A stretch of 64,000 bases of DNA from JAWLFI01 sp964525165 (lineage in GTDB: Bacteria > Bacteroidota > Bacteroidia > Chitinophagales > Saprospiraceae), in assembly GCA_964525165.1 (NCBI GenBank), contig CAZGGG010000002.1, positions 62,001 through 126,000 of the forward strand, in the 5' to 3' direction. A program made the translations under genes and the position numbers. The notes under the pieces are model-generated. The model was given only the letters and a program-made list of their open reading frames with translations. It was not told the DNA's origin and made no database searches. Every line of letters begins with the position of its first letter. The first letter of the stretch is position 1. Positions 18,268 to 26,494 of the stretch are shown here, piece by piece.

Positions 18268-18441
18268 TGGAAATGTTGGGGCGTTTGGGAGTTTGGAGGT
18301 TTGTGCGCTATGAAATGAAGAGCTGTTATAAAATGGAAAGCTTAGAGCGTAGATCTATATGAATAGCTAGAACTGCCGAGATGGTCTTTAATGATACTGG
18401 CTTCCCTTCAGGCGAACTCTCCTCTGTTCGCTGCCTACTAA

Positions 18442-18476
18442 AAAAGCCCTTCACCACATAATGGAGAAGAGCTTTT
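18442..18476. terminator. Probable bidirectional terminator
   Basis: The imperfect hairpin AAAAGCCCTTC / GAAGAGCTTTT lies between two convergent genes, with A and T runs at its ends so that it could serve both strands. Confidence 0.55.
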
Positions 18477-18499
18477 CTTACTTTTGAATAGCATCAATG

Positions 18500-19204
18500 C
18501 TATAAATTATCCTTTCTTAATCTACGAGTCGTGATGACTTGTCCATCTTCGTCTAAAACACGAACAATGTAGACACCTTTAGGTAAATAACCTGCTTGGA
18601 CGCGCACTTGCGGACCATATGCTTTCTTTTGAAGCATTTCCTTACCTAACAAATCATATACCACTACAGATCCAATATTTCTATTAGCCCGAATGTTGAA
18701 GTGGTCTACTGTTGGATTGGGGTAAAGCGTAAGTTCGGTGTCAGAAACTCGATCAGTACTATTCGGTTGCATTTGTATGAAGCGGAATATAGCTGTCATG
18801 GTATCGTTCGGAGCAGCAGAAGAAACGAAAGACATTTCTACCACAGCTGAATCTCCGGAAACCATATCCGGGTAGAGGTGTACATCTAAGTTACTGGTAT
18901 CATTCGCCGGAATATCTACAGACTGACTGCTTACAAAAGGCAAGTAACACTGATTCCTGTCACATACAGCAGTTTCCCATTCGGGACTGATGTGCATCAC
19001 ATTTCTGAACCAATTAATGGTAATTTCTTCTGAACTAGGGTTTCTAATGACTCCTTTTAATACAACATCAAAGCTGGAAGGATCTTCAATATCAAACACA
19101 ATATTGTCCTCCCCTTTGAGATATTCAAAGGTGAAATCTTGCCCCATCAAAGGGAAAGCCATTAAAAAACTGAGTATTAAGAGTAAGGGTTTTTTCATAG
19201 TCAT
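18500..19204 (-). CDS. Secreted protein with T9SS type A C-terminal domain
   Basis: About 234 residues from the ATG at 19204, which gives the signal peptide KKPLLLILSFLMAFPLMGQ. Residues about 25-150 are a beta-sandwich-like region (FDVVLKGVIRNPSSEEITINWFRN; DIPANDTSNLDVHLYPD) with two cysteines (CDRNQC), similar in layout to Ig-like surface modules. The end, LTLYPNPTVDHFNI to TTRRLRK, is the type A sorting domain recognised by the type IX secretion machinery. The middle region's function is not recognisable. It stands alone between a terminator upstream and a bidirectional terminator downstream. Confidence 0.82.
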   Translation of the reverse strand: MTMKKPLLLILSFLMAFPLMGQDFTFEYLKGEDNIVFDIEDPSSFDVVLKGVIRNPSSEEITINWFRNVMHISPEWETAVCDRNQCYLPFVSSQSVDIPANDTSNLDVHLYPDMVSGDSAVVEMSFVSSAAPNDTMTAIFRFIQMQPNSTDRVSDTELTLYPNPTVDHFNIRANRNIGSVVVYDLLGKEMLQKKAYGPQVRVQAGYLPKGVYIVRVLDEDGQVITTRRLRKDNL

Positions 19205-19304
19205 ATCTTGTTGCACCTTAAAAATAAGGAAAAACATCGATTTATGTAGGTGTTTAACATCACTTTAACCTTACACGGCCGACATTCTCGTTATTGTTAA
19301 AACG

Positions 19305-19333
19305 AAAAAAGGCAGACCAGAGTTGGCCTGCCT
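19305..19333 (-). terminator. Rho-independent terminator of the Omp28-like T9SS gene
   Basis: Minus-strand hairpin AGGCAGGCC / GGTCTGCCT with one mismatch, followed by six T. It lies 24 bases after the stop at 19357. Confidence 0.88.
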
Positions 19334-19356
19334 CTATATATGTTAAGCAAGATGAT

Positions 19357-21342
19357 TTACTCAATCACCATGACTCGCTTGCTGATTCGGCCTTCATTGG
19401 TGTCTAATTCCATAATAAAGGCACCCGCTTGCAAAGGTGTCCAACTCATACGTCCTATCTGGTTCGTCGAGAACTGTTGTTGATCGATCATTTTCCCTGA
19501 GAGATCATAGACGCGCATAGCACTTACTTGCAAATCTTGAGGTAGAGATATTTGAATTGGCTCTAATGAAGCCGGATTTGGCCAAAGCTTGATTTGATCT
19601 GCAAGAGGATTTTGGTTGCTAACGCTTTCCTCCCCTTCAATGACAATATTATCCAACATAAGGGTATTGCCACCACCATTTACAGCAACAAACTTTAAGG
19701 TAATGTCAGACTGACCTTCCAAAGCTTCTAAGGACACTTCAGCTTCTTCCCATGACGAACTAAATCTGGGTGTCGTAAAGTCATCAGAAGCATCTCCTGT
19801 AGCCCATGAAGCTCCGGAAACCGACCAAATGGTTTCCCAAGTCAATCCGCAATCATATGAAGCTTCGAGTAATAAGGAATCACTGTATGTTGGATTCGTT
19901 CTTCTGAAAGCCTTAAAATATCTGAAGGTCATCATAGAATTCTCGACATTTGAGAAGTCCTGACGGAAAAGATGTACCATTTCCGCTCTCTGTTCTCCCT
20001 GATCTGTAGGCCATCCATGGAAATCTACCAGAACTGCATTCTGAGATCGGTATCCGGCTGATCCCGGACTACCTATGTAATCCTGATCTGCTACCACAAA
20101 AGCTCTCAAATACTCACCATTTACATTGAAATTAATAGGACCCTCTCCAACAGGATCATCATCAAATTCTTCCTCTAGTTCTGCAAAAGCAGGAGCCGAA
20201 GCTTTCTTTGCAGTGAATGGCTCACAACCTACATCATTGAATCTATTGCCATCTGAAGAAGCTCCATCGATACTTAATATCTCGAACGTAATGGGCTCTC
20301 CTCCACCCGGGTGGGTCGTTTGATCAAATTCTGCTACAAATACAGCGCCCGGTGCCAAATTCATATCTGAAAAGTCTTTTGAAACTGTAGTTCCATTAAA
20401 GCCGTATTCCAAACTGATTGACTGAACTGTATCTAATCCGGTATTCTGCACCAATGCTGCAGGGGTGTATGAACCATCACAAAGAGCATCATTAGAAGTT
20501 GCTCGATTTGCGAGGGATACATCTTTAAAACTGCTTAGAGGTTTCGGGTAATCTTTAGCAGCATTAAACACTTCTAAAGTATTCCAATCCTGCAAATAAC
20601 CTGCAATATAGACCTCTTCTTTATTATAAATGTATCCCGGAATGGCATAGGTCATATCAATTTGTAAGGTATCGCCCGGCGCCATGTCATTGACAGACAT
20701 TCCTGTTAAACCGGTCAACTTACGACGAGCTACATCATAAAAATCAAACTCATTGGTGGAACCGGGAGGGCCACAAGGGAAAATGATATCTTTCTCCATT
20801 AAAATAATATGGACTTTCAAATCACCTGAAATCGTATTAGCACTGACATTCACCACTTGCATGGAAACTTCAACACTATCATTCCCTGCAATAAGATTAT
20901 GATCTACATCTATCGCAACAGGTGCAGGCTGAGCAGCTGCAAAGTCAATAACTGCCTGCGTATAGCCATAAGGTCCACCTAAGTAACCACCCCAGGCACC
21001 TGCTCCATTGCCGTAGTTTCTGGGTGGGAGCTCTCCATCTAAAAAGGTCGTAGGTACACCGCCAAAATCAGGGTACACCGTTGCATATTTTCTAAAATGC
21101 ACATCGACATCATCAGCATTATGCTGGTTCATCGGATCAAAGCCCGGAAAAGCAGTTTGCCATTTAATGGACACTACTTTATCTCTGTTCTGGTCCACTA
21201 ATGCGTTGTAGGCCGGGTTTTGGCTAGCGCAGGGTGGACAAGAAGCGTTGGTAAACTCTTCTAACAAAACAAGACGATCGGCCTGTGCCGTTAATAAACC
21301 TGTTATGCAAAGGGTGAAAACAAGTGTAAAAATATTCCTCAT
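19357..21342 (-). CDS. Omp28-like thioredoxin-fold protein with T9SS type A domain
   Basis: 661 residues. After the signal peptide (1-20) comes the Omp28-related thioredoxin fold: LVLLEEFTNASCPPCASQNP with CPPC at 35-38, SIKWQTAFPG, and the VPTTFLDG cis-proline loop near 115. Residues about 150-390 contain two Ig-like beta modules (VSMQVVNVSANTISGDLKVHII). About 400-570 resembles a lectin-like jelly-roll (LRAFVVADQ, SSWEEAEVSLEALEG). The end (LWPNPASLEPIQI to KRVMVIE) is the type A sorting domain. Function is unknown; CPPC suggests a surface or secreted thiol-redox activity. Confidence 0.85.
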   Translation of the reverse strand: MRNIFTLVFTLCITGLLTAQADRLVLLEEFTNASCPPCASQNPAYNALVDQNRDKVVSIKWQTAFPGFDPMNQHNADDVDVHFRKYATVYPDFGGVPTTFLDGELPPRNYGNGAGAWGGYLGGPYGYTQAVIDFAAAQPAPVAIDVDHNLIAGNDSVEVSMQVVNVSANTISGDLKVHIILMEKDIIFPCGPPGSTNEFDFYDVARRKLTGLTGMSVNDMAPGDTLQIDMTYAIPGYIYNKEEVYIAGYLQDWNTLEVFNAAKDYPKPLSSFKDVSLANRATSNDALCDGSYTPAALVQNTGLDTVQSISLEYGFNGTTVSKDFSDMNLAPGAVFVAEFDQTTHPGGGEPITFEILSIDGASSDGNRFNDVGCEPFTAKKASAPAFAELEEEFDDDPVGEGPINFNVNGEYLRAFVVADQDYIGSPGSAGYRSQNAVLVDFHGWPTDQGEQRAEMVHLFRQDFSNVENSMMTFRYFKAFRRTNPTYSDSLLLEASYDCGLTWETIWSVSGASWATGDASDDFTTPRFSSSWEEAEVSLEALEGQSDITLKFVAVNGGGNTLMLDNIVIEGEESVSNQNPLADQIKLWPNPASLEPIQISLPQDLQVSAMRVYDLSGKMIDQQQFSTNQIGRMSWTPLQAGAFIMELDTNEGRISKRVMVIE

Positions 21343-21382
21343 AAGTTTCTGTTTGTTCTTGAAATATGATTGCGTTCGATGC

Positions 21383-21390
21383 CAAATTTA
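21383..21390 (-). promoter_or_regulatory. Candidate -7 box (TAAATTTG) of the Omp28-like T9SS gene
   Basis: An exact TAnnTTTG match 40 bases before the ATG at 21342, with a TTG 15 bases upstream of it, slightly closer than usual. Confidence 0.45.
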
Positions 21391-21514
21391 CAAAACAATT
21401 TAGGGCAATAGTGTCATCCGGCTCCCCTTTCTTTCTTTTTGTAATATTTTTAACGTTTTTACTTATGTTATGGGCGTTTAGTTGGTACATTTCGTCCATC
21501 TCAAGAATACGCCT

Positions 21515-22897
21515 ATGCATATTGCCATATTGGGAAATGGAATCAGCGGCACCACAGCCGCTCGTTTTATTCGTAAATTGAGTGATCACAAAATCACCTT
21601 AATTTCTGCCGAATCCGAGCTGCCTTATTCACGGACCGCCCTGATGTATATCTTTATGGGACATGTTCCTTTTGAACAGACCTGTTTGTATACGCATCGT
21701 TTCTTTGAAAGCAATCGCATTAACAGAGTCATGGGGAGGGTAAAGAATATCGACTTTCAGCAAAAGCGTTTACATTTTGAACCAAATCAGGACCCCACCG
21801 CCTATCCTCCTCCTGCTGATGGTTTAGCATATGATGTATTGATTCTCGCCACCGGTTCTCAACCTAACAAATTTGGTTGGCCGGGTCAGGAATTAGGGAA
21901 TGTACATGGATTATATGACCTACAAGATTTGCAATCGATTGACCGCCTTAGCTCCGCCACCCAAACGGCTGTGATTGTAGGGGGTGGTTTGATTGGTGTC
22001 GAATTGGCAGAAATGATGCATTCAAGAGGTAAAAAAGTCAGTATGCTGGTTCGAGAATCTTCCTATTGGAACAATGTATTGCCTCCTGAGGAATCTGCCA
22101 TGGTCAATGATGAAATCAAAGCACACCATATTGATCTTCGACTTCATACTGAATTAAAGGAAATCAGAGGGGATTCCCATGGAAACTGCAGTGCTGTTCT
22201 AACCGATAAAGGGGATGTAATCGAATGTGAGTTTACAGGCCTTACCGCTGGCGTTCACCCAAATATCGGTTTTTTAAGGTCCTCGGAATTAGAGACGGAC
22301 AGAGGTATTCTTGTAGATACTACTTTGCGCACCAATCTTCCGGATGTTTATGCTATTGGGGATTGCGCACAATTAAAATCGCCGAATCCAGGACGAAAAG
22401 CAATAGAAGCGGTTTGGTATACGGGCAAAATGATGGGGGAAATTGCCGCTTACAACATTTGCGGAAGCGAAAAAAACTACCATCCCGGTATTTGGTTTAA
22501 TTCTGCAAAATTTTTCGACCTGGAATATCAGGTGTATGGTCAGGTACCACCTCAGATAGAGCCACCTTTACGCAGTTTTTTGTGGTGTGACCCCCATCAA
22601 AGACGTTCGATTCGCATTGTTTACCAAGAAGATGGAGAAGTGGTGGTAGGTTTTAATCTGATGGGTATTCGTTTCCGTCAGGAACTATGCCATCATTGGA
22701 TTCAAGAGCAAAAATCCCTGACTTTTGTCATGGAGCATTTGCCGGCAGCTTTTTTCGATCCGGAATTGTACCGACCTTTTGAGTCAGCATTATTAGAAGC
22801 TTTTCAAAAAGAAACTAGGACTTCCATTCAATGGAAAAGCCGCCGAGGACTGCGCGCTTTTTATCAACAGATGCAAACCCTTTTGAAACGAAAGTAA
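21515..22897 (+). CDS. NAD(P)/FAD-dependent oxidoreductase paired with a polyferredoxin
   Basis: 460 residues from the ATG at 21515; the frame opens earlier, but only with a TTG. FAD site GNGISGTTAA near residue 8, NAD(P) site VGGGLIGVELAEMM near 161-174, ATGSQPN, and the second FAD site VYAIGDCAQ near 285. This is the Pyr_redox_2 layout seen in NADH-dependent ferredoxin, rubredoxin and nitrite reductase flavoproteins. The C-terminal 130 residues are not a standard domain to me. It ends 1 base before a membrane iron-sulfur protein, so the two probably form one electron-transfer unit. Donor and acceptor are unknown. Confidence 0.82.
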   Translation: MHIAILGNGISGTTAARFIRKLSDHKITLISAESELPYSRTALMYIFMGHVPFEQTCLYTHRFFESNRINRVMGRVKNIDFQQKRLHFEPNQDPTAYPPPADGLAYDVLILATGSQPNKFGWPGQELGNVHGLYDLQDLQSIDRLSSATQTAVIVGGGLIGVELAEMMHSRGKKVSMLVRESSYWNNVLPPEESAMVNDEIKAHHIDLRLHTELKEIRGDSHGNCSAVLTDKGDVIECEFTGLTAGVHPNIGFLRSSELETDRGILVDTTLRTNLPDVYAIGDCAQLKSPNPGRKAIEAVWYTGKMMGEIAAYNICGSEKNYHPGIWFNSAKFFDLEYQVYGQVPPQIEPPLRSFLWCDPHQRRSIRIVYQEDGEVVVGFNLMGIRFRQELCHHWIQEQKSLTFVMEHLPAAFFDPELYRPFESALLEAFQKETRTSIQWKSRRGLRAFYQQMQTLLKRK

Positions 22898-22898
22898 T

Positions 22899-24452
22899 AT
22901 GGATATTTCTTTTTCAATAACCGGTTCCGACCGCTCCGCCCTCCACAAAAGTCAGAAAGCAGGACTTGCTATAGCTGCTTTGATCACCCTCTATCTATGT
23001 ATGCAGTTTTATTTGAATCATGGAATATGGGGCTTTGTAAGTATATTTTCGGGTTATTTGATTGCCACTTTATTATATATCAAAGGAAGTTACGCGCAGA
23101 AAAGCGCCGGCATAAAGAATGACCAGAACTTTTTTCGCTCGCTCACTTTCAGAGGAGCCTGGGGATGGGCAGCAGGCATCTTTCTCACCGGGTTTTATGT
23201 GCTCTTATATTGGTATCCGCAATACCTGGGCTTTGCCCCTGAAGGCACCAATACTGGTATTGTGGGGCTTTTTGATCCACTCAGCTACGCCCTTAAAGGA
23301 CAAGCGGCCAGCCAGTGGTTTATGTATGGTGCATTCTATACCATGGCGATTCTCTATATGGGTGTTAAATTTTTACTGAAATATCGTCACAACCGATACC
23401 AGCAAATCCGAACACTTTCCGTCATGTTTTTTCAGTTGGGCTTTGCTTTTCTGCTTCCGGAAATTCTAATGCGCTTAAACCAGCCCTATTTTGATTTTAA
23501 AAATATTTGGCCTTTGAACTACTATGCCTTTTTTGGGTGGAAGATCGATGAGCTGATTCAAAGCGGGGAATTGGGCATCTTTATGTTGATTTGGAGTGTC
23601 GTTTTAATATTAGTCGTCACTCCTGTTTTAACTTACTTTTTTGGGAAACGTTGGTATTGCTCCTGGGTATGCGGCTGCGGGGGATTAGCCGAAACAGCGG
23701 GAGACCCTTTTCGCCATCTTTCTGATAAAAGTGTACGGGCATGGCAGATCGAACGCTGGCTCATCCATTTAGTCTTGGTATTTGTAGTCGTGATGACGGT
23801 AGCCGTGCTTTACAATTATGTGGGTACCGAAGACCCCTTCTTCAATCGAACTAATTTAGCGGTATTCTGGACTCTTTTATTGGGAGGCATTCTTGCTTGG
23901 GTGTTTCTGGATAACCATCGTTTTCAATCCCTGGATCCCATTGCAAAATGGGGAGCAGTAGTGATTGTCACCGCAGTCCTCATGGTTCTGTGGGAAGCTG
24001 TCCTATCCGGCAGGAGTGAATTGTTTGGTATTCCGGCTTATCAATTGAGTAGCTCTTATGGGTTTCTGATTGGTGCGGCATTCAGCGGAGTCATCGGTGT
24101 TGGGTTCTACCCGATATTAGGGAATAGGGTTTGGTGTCGATTTGGGTGCCCTATGGCTGCCATCCTTGGTCTTCAACAAAAATTCTTTTCTAAATTCAGA
24201 ATCACCACCAATGGCAGCCAATGCATCAGTTGCGGAAATTGCTCCACCTATTGCGAAATGGGTATAGATGTAAAATGGTATGCTCAGCGAGGACAGAATA
24301 TCGTCAGGGCAAGCTGTGTGGGCTGTGGCATATGTTCGGCAGTATGTCCCAGAGGGGTGCTCAGACTAGAAAATGGACCTGACACCTCTCAGAAGGATAC
24401 TGAATTAAAAGTGTTGCAGATTCAAACGAATGGTGTTGAATTTAAACCCTGA
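22899..24452 (+). CDS. Membrane 4Fe-4S polyferredoxin (NapH/CcoG-like)
   Basis: 517 residues with about ten hydrophobic segments. It has two membrane-edge cysteine motifs of the NapH/NosR/CcoG group (WYCSWVCGCGG near 251-261; VWCRFGCPMA near 410-419) and a cytoplasmic C-terminal ferredoxin domain with CISCGNCSTYC and CVGCGICSAVCP, enough for two 4Fe-4S clusters. Relatives move electrons between quinol and soluble partners. With the flavoprotein 1 base upstream the natural reading is an NAD(P)H-flavin-FeS-membrane chain, but its end acceptor is not encoded beside it. Confidence 0.85.
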   Translation: MDISFSITGSDRSALHKSQKAGLAIAALITLYLCMQFYLNHGIWGFVSIFSGYLIATLLYIKGSYAQKSAGIKNDQNFFRSLTFRGAWGWAAGIFLTGFYVLLYWYPQYLGFAPEGTNTGIVGLFDPLSYALKGQAASQWFMYGAFYTMAILYMGVKFLLKYRHNRYQQIRTLSVMFFQLGFAFLLPEILMRLNQPYFDFKNIWPLNYYAFFGWKIDELIQSGELGIFMLIWSVVLILVVTPVLTYFFGKRWYCSWVCGCGGLAETAGDPFRHLSDKSVRAWQIERWLIHLVLVFVVVMTVAVLYNYVGTEDPFFNRTNLAVFWTLLLGGILAWVFLDNHRFQSLDPIAKWGAVVIVTAVLMVLWEAVLSGRSELFGIPAYQLSSSYGFLIGAAFSGVIGVGFYPILGNRVWCRFGCPMAAILGLQQKFFSKFRITTNGSQCISCGNCSTYCEMGIDVKWYAQRGQNIVRASCVGCGICSAVCPRGVLRLENGPDTSQKDTELKVLQIQTNGVEFKP

Positions 24453-24553
24453 TGGCTCTGCCTTTCGGCAAATGTTGTTTAAGTTTTAAATCAAAAAAGT
24501 TAAACAAAATTGAATAAAGGGGCGTTTATCCGTTTGTACATAAATCCTTACCG

Positions 24554-25276
24554 ATGAATACGAACGGAACAGTGCTTATAAATGACCAACCTAAGAATGG
24601 AAAGACCAATGGAAATCATTGGTCTGCAGATCATGATATCCATGATTATTTAGGGGATGAACATGTAGGAACCTCCAAAGAAACTCCTTTGCGCCCTGAT
24701 GCATTTGCAATGAGCGATGAGGAAAAGATGGAACGTATAGAAGGGCATTTCCGGGCGATCATGGAAACCTTAGGCTTAGACTTAAATGATGATAGTCTTA
24801 GCGGAACGCCAGCTCGAGTGGCAAAAATGTATGTCAAAGAAATTTTCAGTGGCTTACATCCTGACAATCGTCCGAATATCCGCTTGTTTGAAAATAAATA
24901 TCAGTATAATGAAATGCTGATCGAAAAAGACATTTCATTCTTTTCCAATTGTGAACATCATTTTGTACCCATTATTGGAAAAGCACATGTAGCCTACATC
25001 AGCAACGGCAAGGTCATTGGGCTATCTAAAATAAACCGTATCGTTCAGTATTACGCTAAGAGGCCACAGGTTCAAGAACGTTTAACAGAGCAAATCGCAG
25101 AAGATTTGAAAGCTACTTTAGGAACCGAGGACATTGCCGTCATCATCGATGCAAAACATATGTGTGTTTCTATGCGAGGCGTAGAAGATGTCAATTCATC
25201 GACCGTTACAGTGCACTATAGTGGAGCATTTAAAAAGGAAAGTGTGCGCACAGAATTGCTAGCGCACCTTAAATAA
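24554..25276 (+). CDS. folE: GTP cyclohydrolase I
   Basis: 240 residues. It converts GTP to 7,8-dihydroneopterin triphosphate, the entry to folate and pterins, in a decameric cytoplasmic enzyme. Zinc ligands are Cys133 and His136 (NCEHHFVPI) and Cys204 (KHMCVSMRG). SLSGTPARVAKMY and IGLSKINRIVQYYAKRPQVQERLT are further signatures. The first 50 or so residues are a polar extension (NDQPKNGKTNGNHW) not needed for the fold. The product feeds the PTPS-family enzyme at 17.9 kb. Confidence 0.95.
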   Translation: MNTNGTVLINDQPKNGKTNGNHWSADHDIHDYLGDEHVGTSKETPLRPDAFAMSDEEKMERIEGHFRAIMETLGLDLNDDSLSGTPARVAKMYVKEIFSGLHPDNRPNIRLFENKYQYNEMLIEKDISFFSNCEHHFVPIIGKAHVAYISNGKVIGLSKINRIVQYYAKRPQVQERLTEQIAEDLKATLGTEDIAVIIDAKHMCVSMRGVEDVNSSTVTVHYSGAFKKESVRTELLAHLK

Positions 25277-25312
25277 GATGTACGGAATTACTTTCGCTCA
25301 AGGAGTTCTTCC

Positions 25313-25405
25313 TTAAGCTACGAGGAAATAATATCCTACTAGTAAATAAGCTGTTAAAATGAGTAACGGCTTTATAAGACGTATAATTTCTTCTGATGTT
25401 TGCAT
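25313..25405 (-). CDS. Possible 30-residue single-helix membrane peptide
   Basis: ATG at 25405, stop at 25313. The start follows AGGGGTC, a fair ribosome-binding site. The product begins with a short polar stretch (MQTSEEIIRLI) and continues as one hydrophobic helix, KPLLILTAYLLVGYYFL. It lies convergent to folE and downstream of the atp operon terminator. I recognise no family, and so short a frame can arise by chance; the composition (polar cap, 20-residue helix, start with RBS) is what makes it worth listing. Confidence 0.35.
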   Translation of the reverse strand: MQTSEEIIRLIKPLLILTAYLLVGYYFLVA

Positions 25406-25449
25406 GACCCCTAATTTTCCCATATTAAATATATGTAAATAAAAAGATG

Positions 25450-25491
25450 TATCGACAATCATTTTAGATAAATGACGTCTAATTGTCGATA
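25450..25491. repeat. Perfect 10-base inverted repeat between atpG and the small ORF
   Basis: TATCGACAAT (25450-25459) and its exact complement ATTGTCGATA (25482-25491) are separated by 22 bases, which hold a smaller inverted pair CATTT / AAATG. There is no T run, so it is not a standard terminator. It may be an operator or RNA structure in front of the small ORF. Confidence 0.7.
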
Positions 25492-25497
25492 GTGTAC

Positions 25498-25532
25498 AAA
25501 AAAAGAGGGTTTCCGCAATAGGAAACCCTCTT
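25498..25532 (-). terminator. Rho-independent terminator of the atp operon
   Basis: Minus-strand hairpin with 12 perfect pairs (arm AAGAGGGTTTCC, loop TATTGC) followed by seven T, 20 bases after the atpG stop. Confidence 0.95.
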
Positions 25533-25552
25533 ATATATTCGCCTTGTTGTTA

Positions 25553-26449
25553 CTATCCTTCTAAAGCAGCGGCACCACCCACGATCTCTGAAAGTTCTCG
25601 GGTAATGGCTTCTTGTCTTGCTTTATTGTAGTTAATCTTCAACTCTTTCAAGAGTTCACTTGCATTGTCTGTTGCCTTATCCATTGCAGTCATTCTGGCT
25701 CCATGCTCAGAAGCATGCGTATCCAGAATGCATTTGAATAATTGGGTTTGAAGAATAGAGGGAACCAAATGATCCATCAACTCATCTTCATTAGGCTCAA
25801 AGATGTAGTCGGCACTGCTTCCACCCTTCTCCGAAGACTCAGTCTCTGTTTCCGGAATAGGCAAGAATGGCTCTACATCAAAGTTTTGGATCGCGGCATT
25901 TTTGAATTCTGCATATGCAATATCCATACGATCGTACTTACCTTCTTTAAACCGATCAATCATCAGGTCCGCCATCCCGGCAACTTCTTCAAAAGTCAAA
26001 CGGTCCACCAGTTCTACATAACCGGTTACCTTTTCGACCTGAGGGTATCTGTTCTTAAAATAATCGTACCCTTTTTTACCGATAAAGACCAATTTCAATT
26101 GACCATTATCTTTCAAATGAGCGTAGTCATTTTCAATCTTATGGACAGCGGCTTTAATGACATTGGTATTAAATGCACCACATAAACCTTTATTGGAAGT
26201 TATGATAACCAGTAGGGCAGATTGCACGCTTCTGTGTTCAGACAGGGCCGCTACACTTTCTGACTCAACATTTGCGGCCAGATTGCCTAGAATCTCTCCC
26301 AATTTGTTAGCGTAAGGTCGCAACTGAGTAATGGCATCCTGAGCTCTACGCAATTTAGCAGCAGAGACCATTTTCATAGCCTTCGTAATCTGCTGCGTAT
26401 TCTGCACAGATTTCATTCTGTCACGAACTTCCTTAAGATTGGCACCCAT
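25553..26449 (-). CDS. atpG: ATP synthase gamma subunit
   Basis: 298 residues. The central stalk that turns inside the catalytic hexamer. The N-terminal MGANLKEVRDRMKSVQNTQQ and ITKAMKMVSAAKLRRAQ helix, LLVIITSNKGLCGAFNTNV, and the C-terminal helix ARMTAMDKATDNASELLKEL to QEAITRELSEIVGGAAAL are all present. An acidic insertion around 200-215 (ETETESSEKGG) is seen in other Bacteroidota. Last gene of atpBEFHAG; the beta and epsilon genes are not here, as is typical of the phylum, where atpDC lie apart. Confidence 0.96.
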   Translation of the reverse strand: MGANLKEVRDRMKSVQNTQQITKAMKMVSAAKLRRAQDAITQLRPYANKLGEILGNLAANVESESVAALSEHRSVQSALLVIITSNKGLCGAFNTNVIKAAVHKIENDYAHLKDNGQLKLVFIGKKGYDYFKNRYPQVEKVTGYVELVDRLTFEEVAGMADLMIDRFKEGKYDRMDIAYAEFKNAAIQNFDVEPFLPIPETETESSEKGGSSADYIFEPNEDELMDHLVPSILQTQLFKCILDTHASEHGARMTAMDKATDNASELLKELKINYNKARQEAITRELSEIVGGAAALEG

Positions 26450-26494
26450 AGGGTATGATTTAATTGTTTAAGATAGCGTCTTTAGTAAGTTGGC

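Noticed and set aside
21224..21589. 121-residue minus-strand frame across the flavoprotein start
   Set aside because: It overlaps two better-supported genes and the promoter region between them; no domain is visible.
24460..24475. 16-base word GCCTTTCGGCAAATGT repeated at 46588-46603
   Set aside because: About one exact 16-base match is expected by chance in a window of this size, and the two sites share no context.
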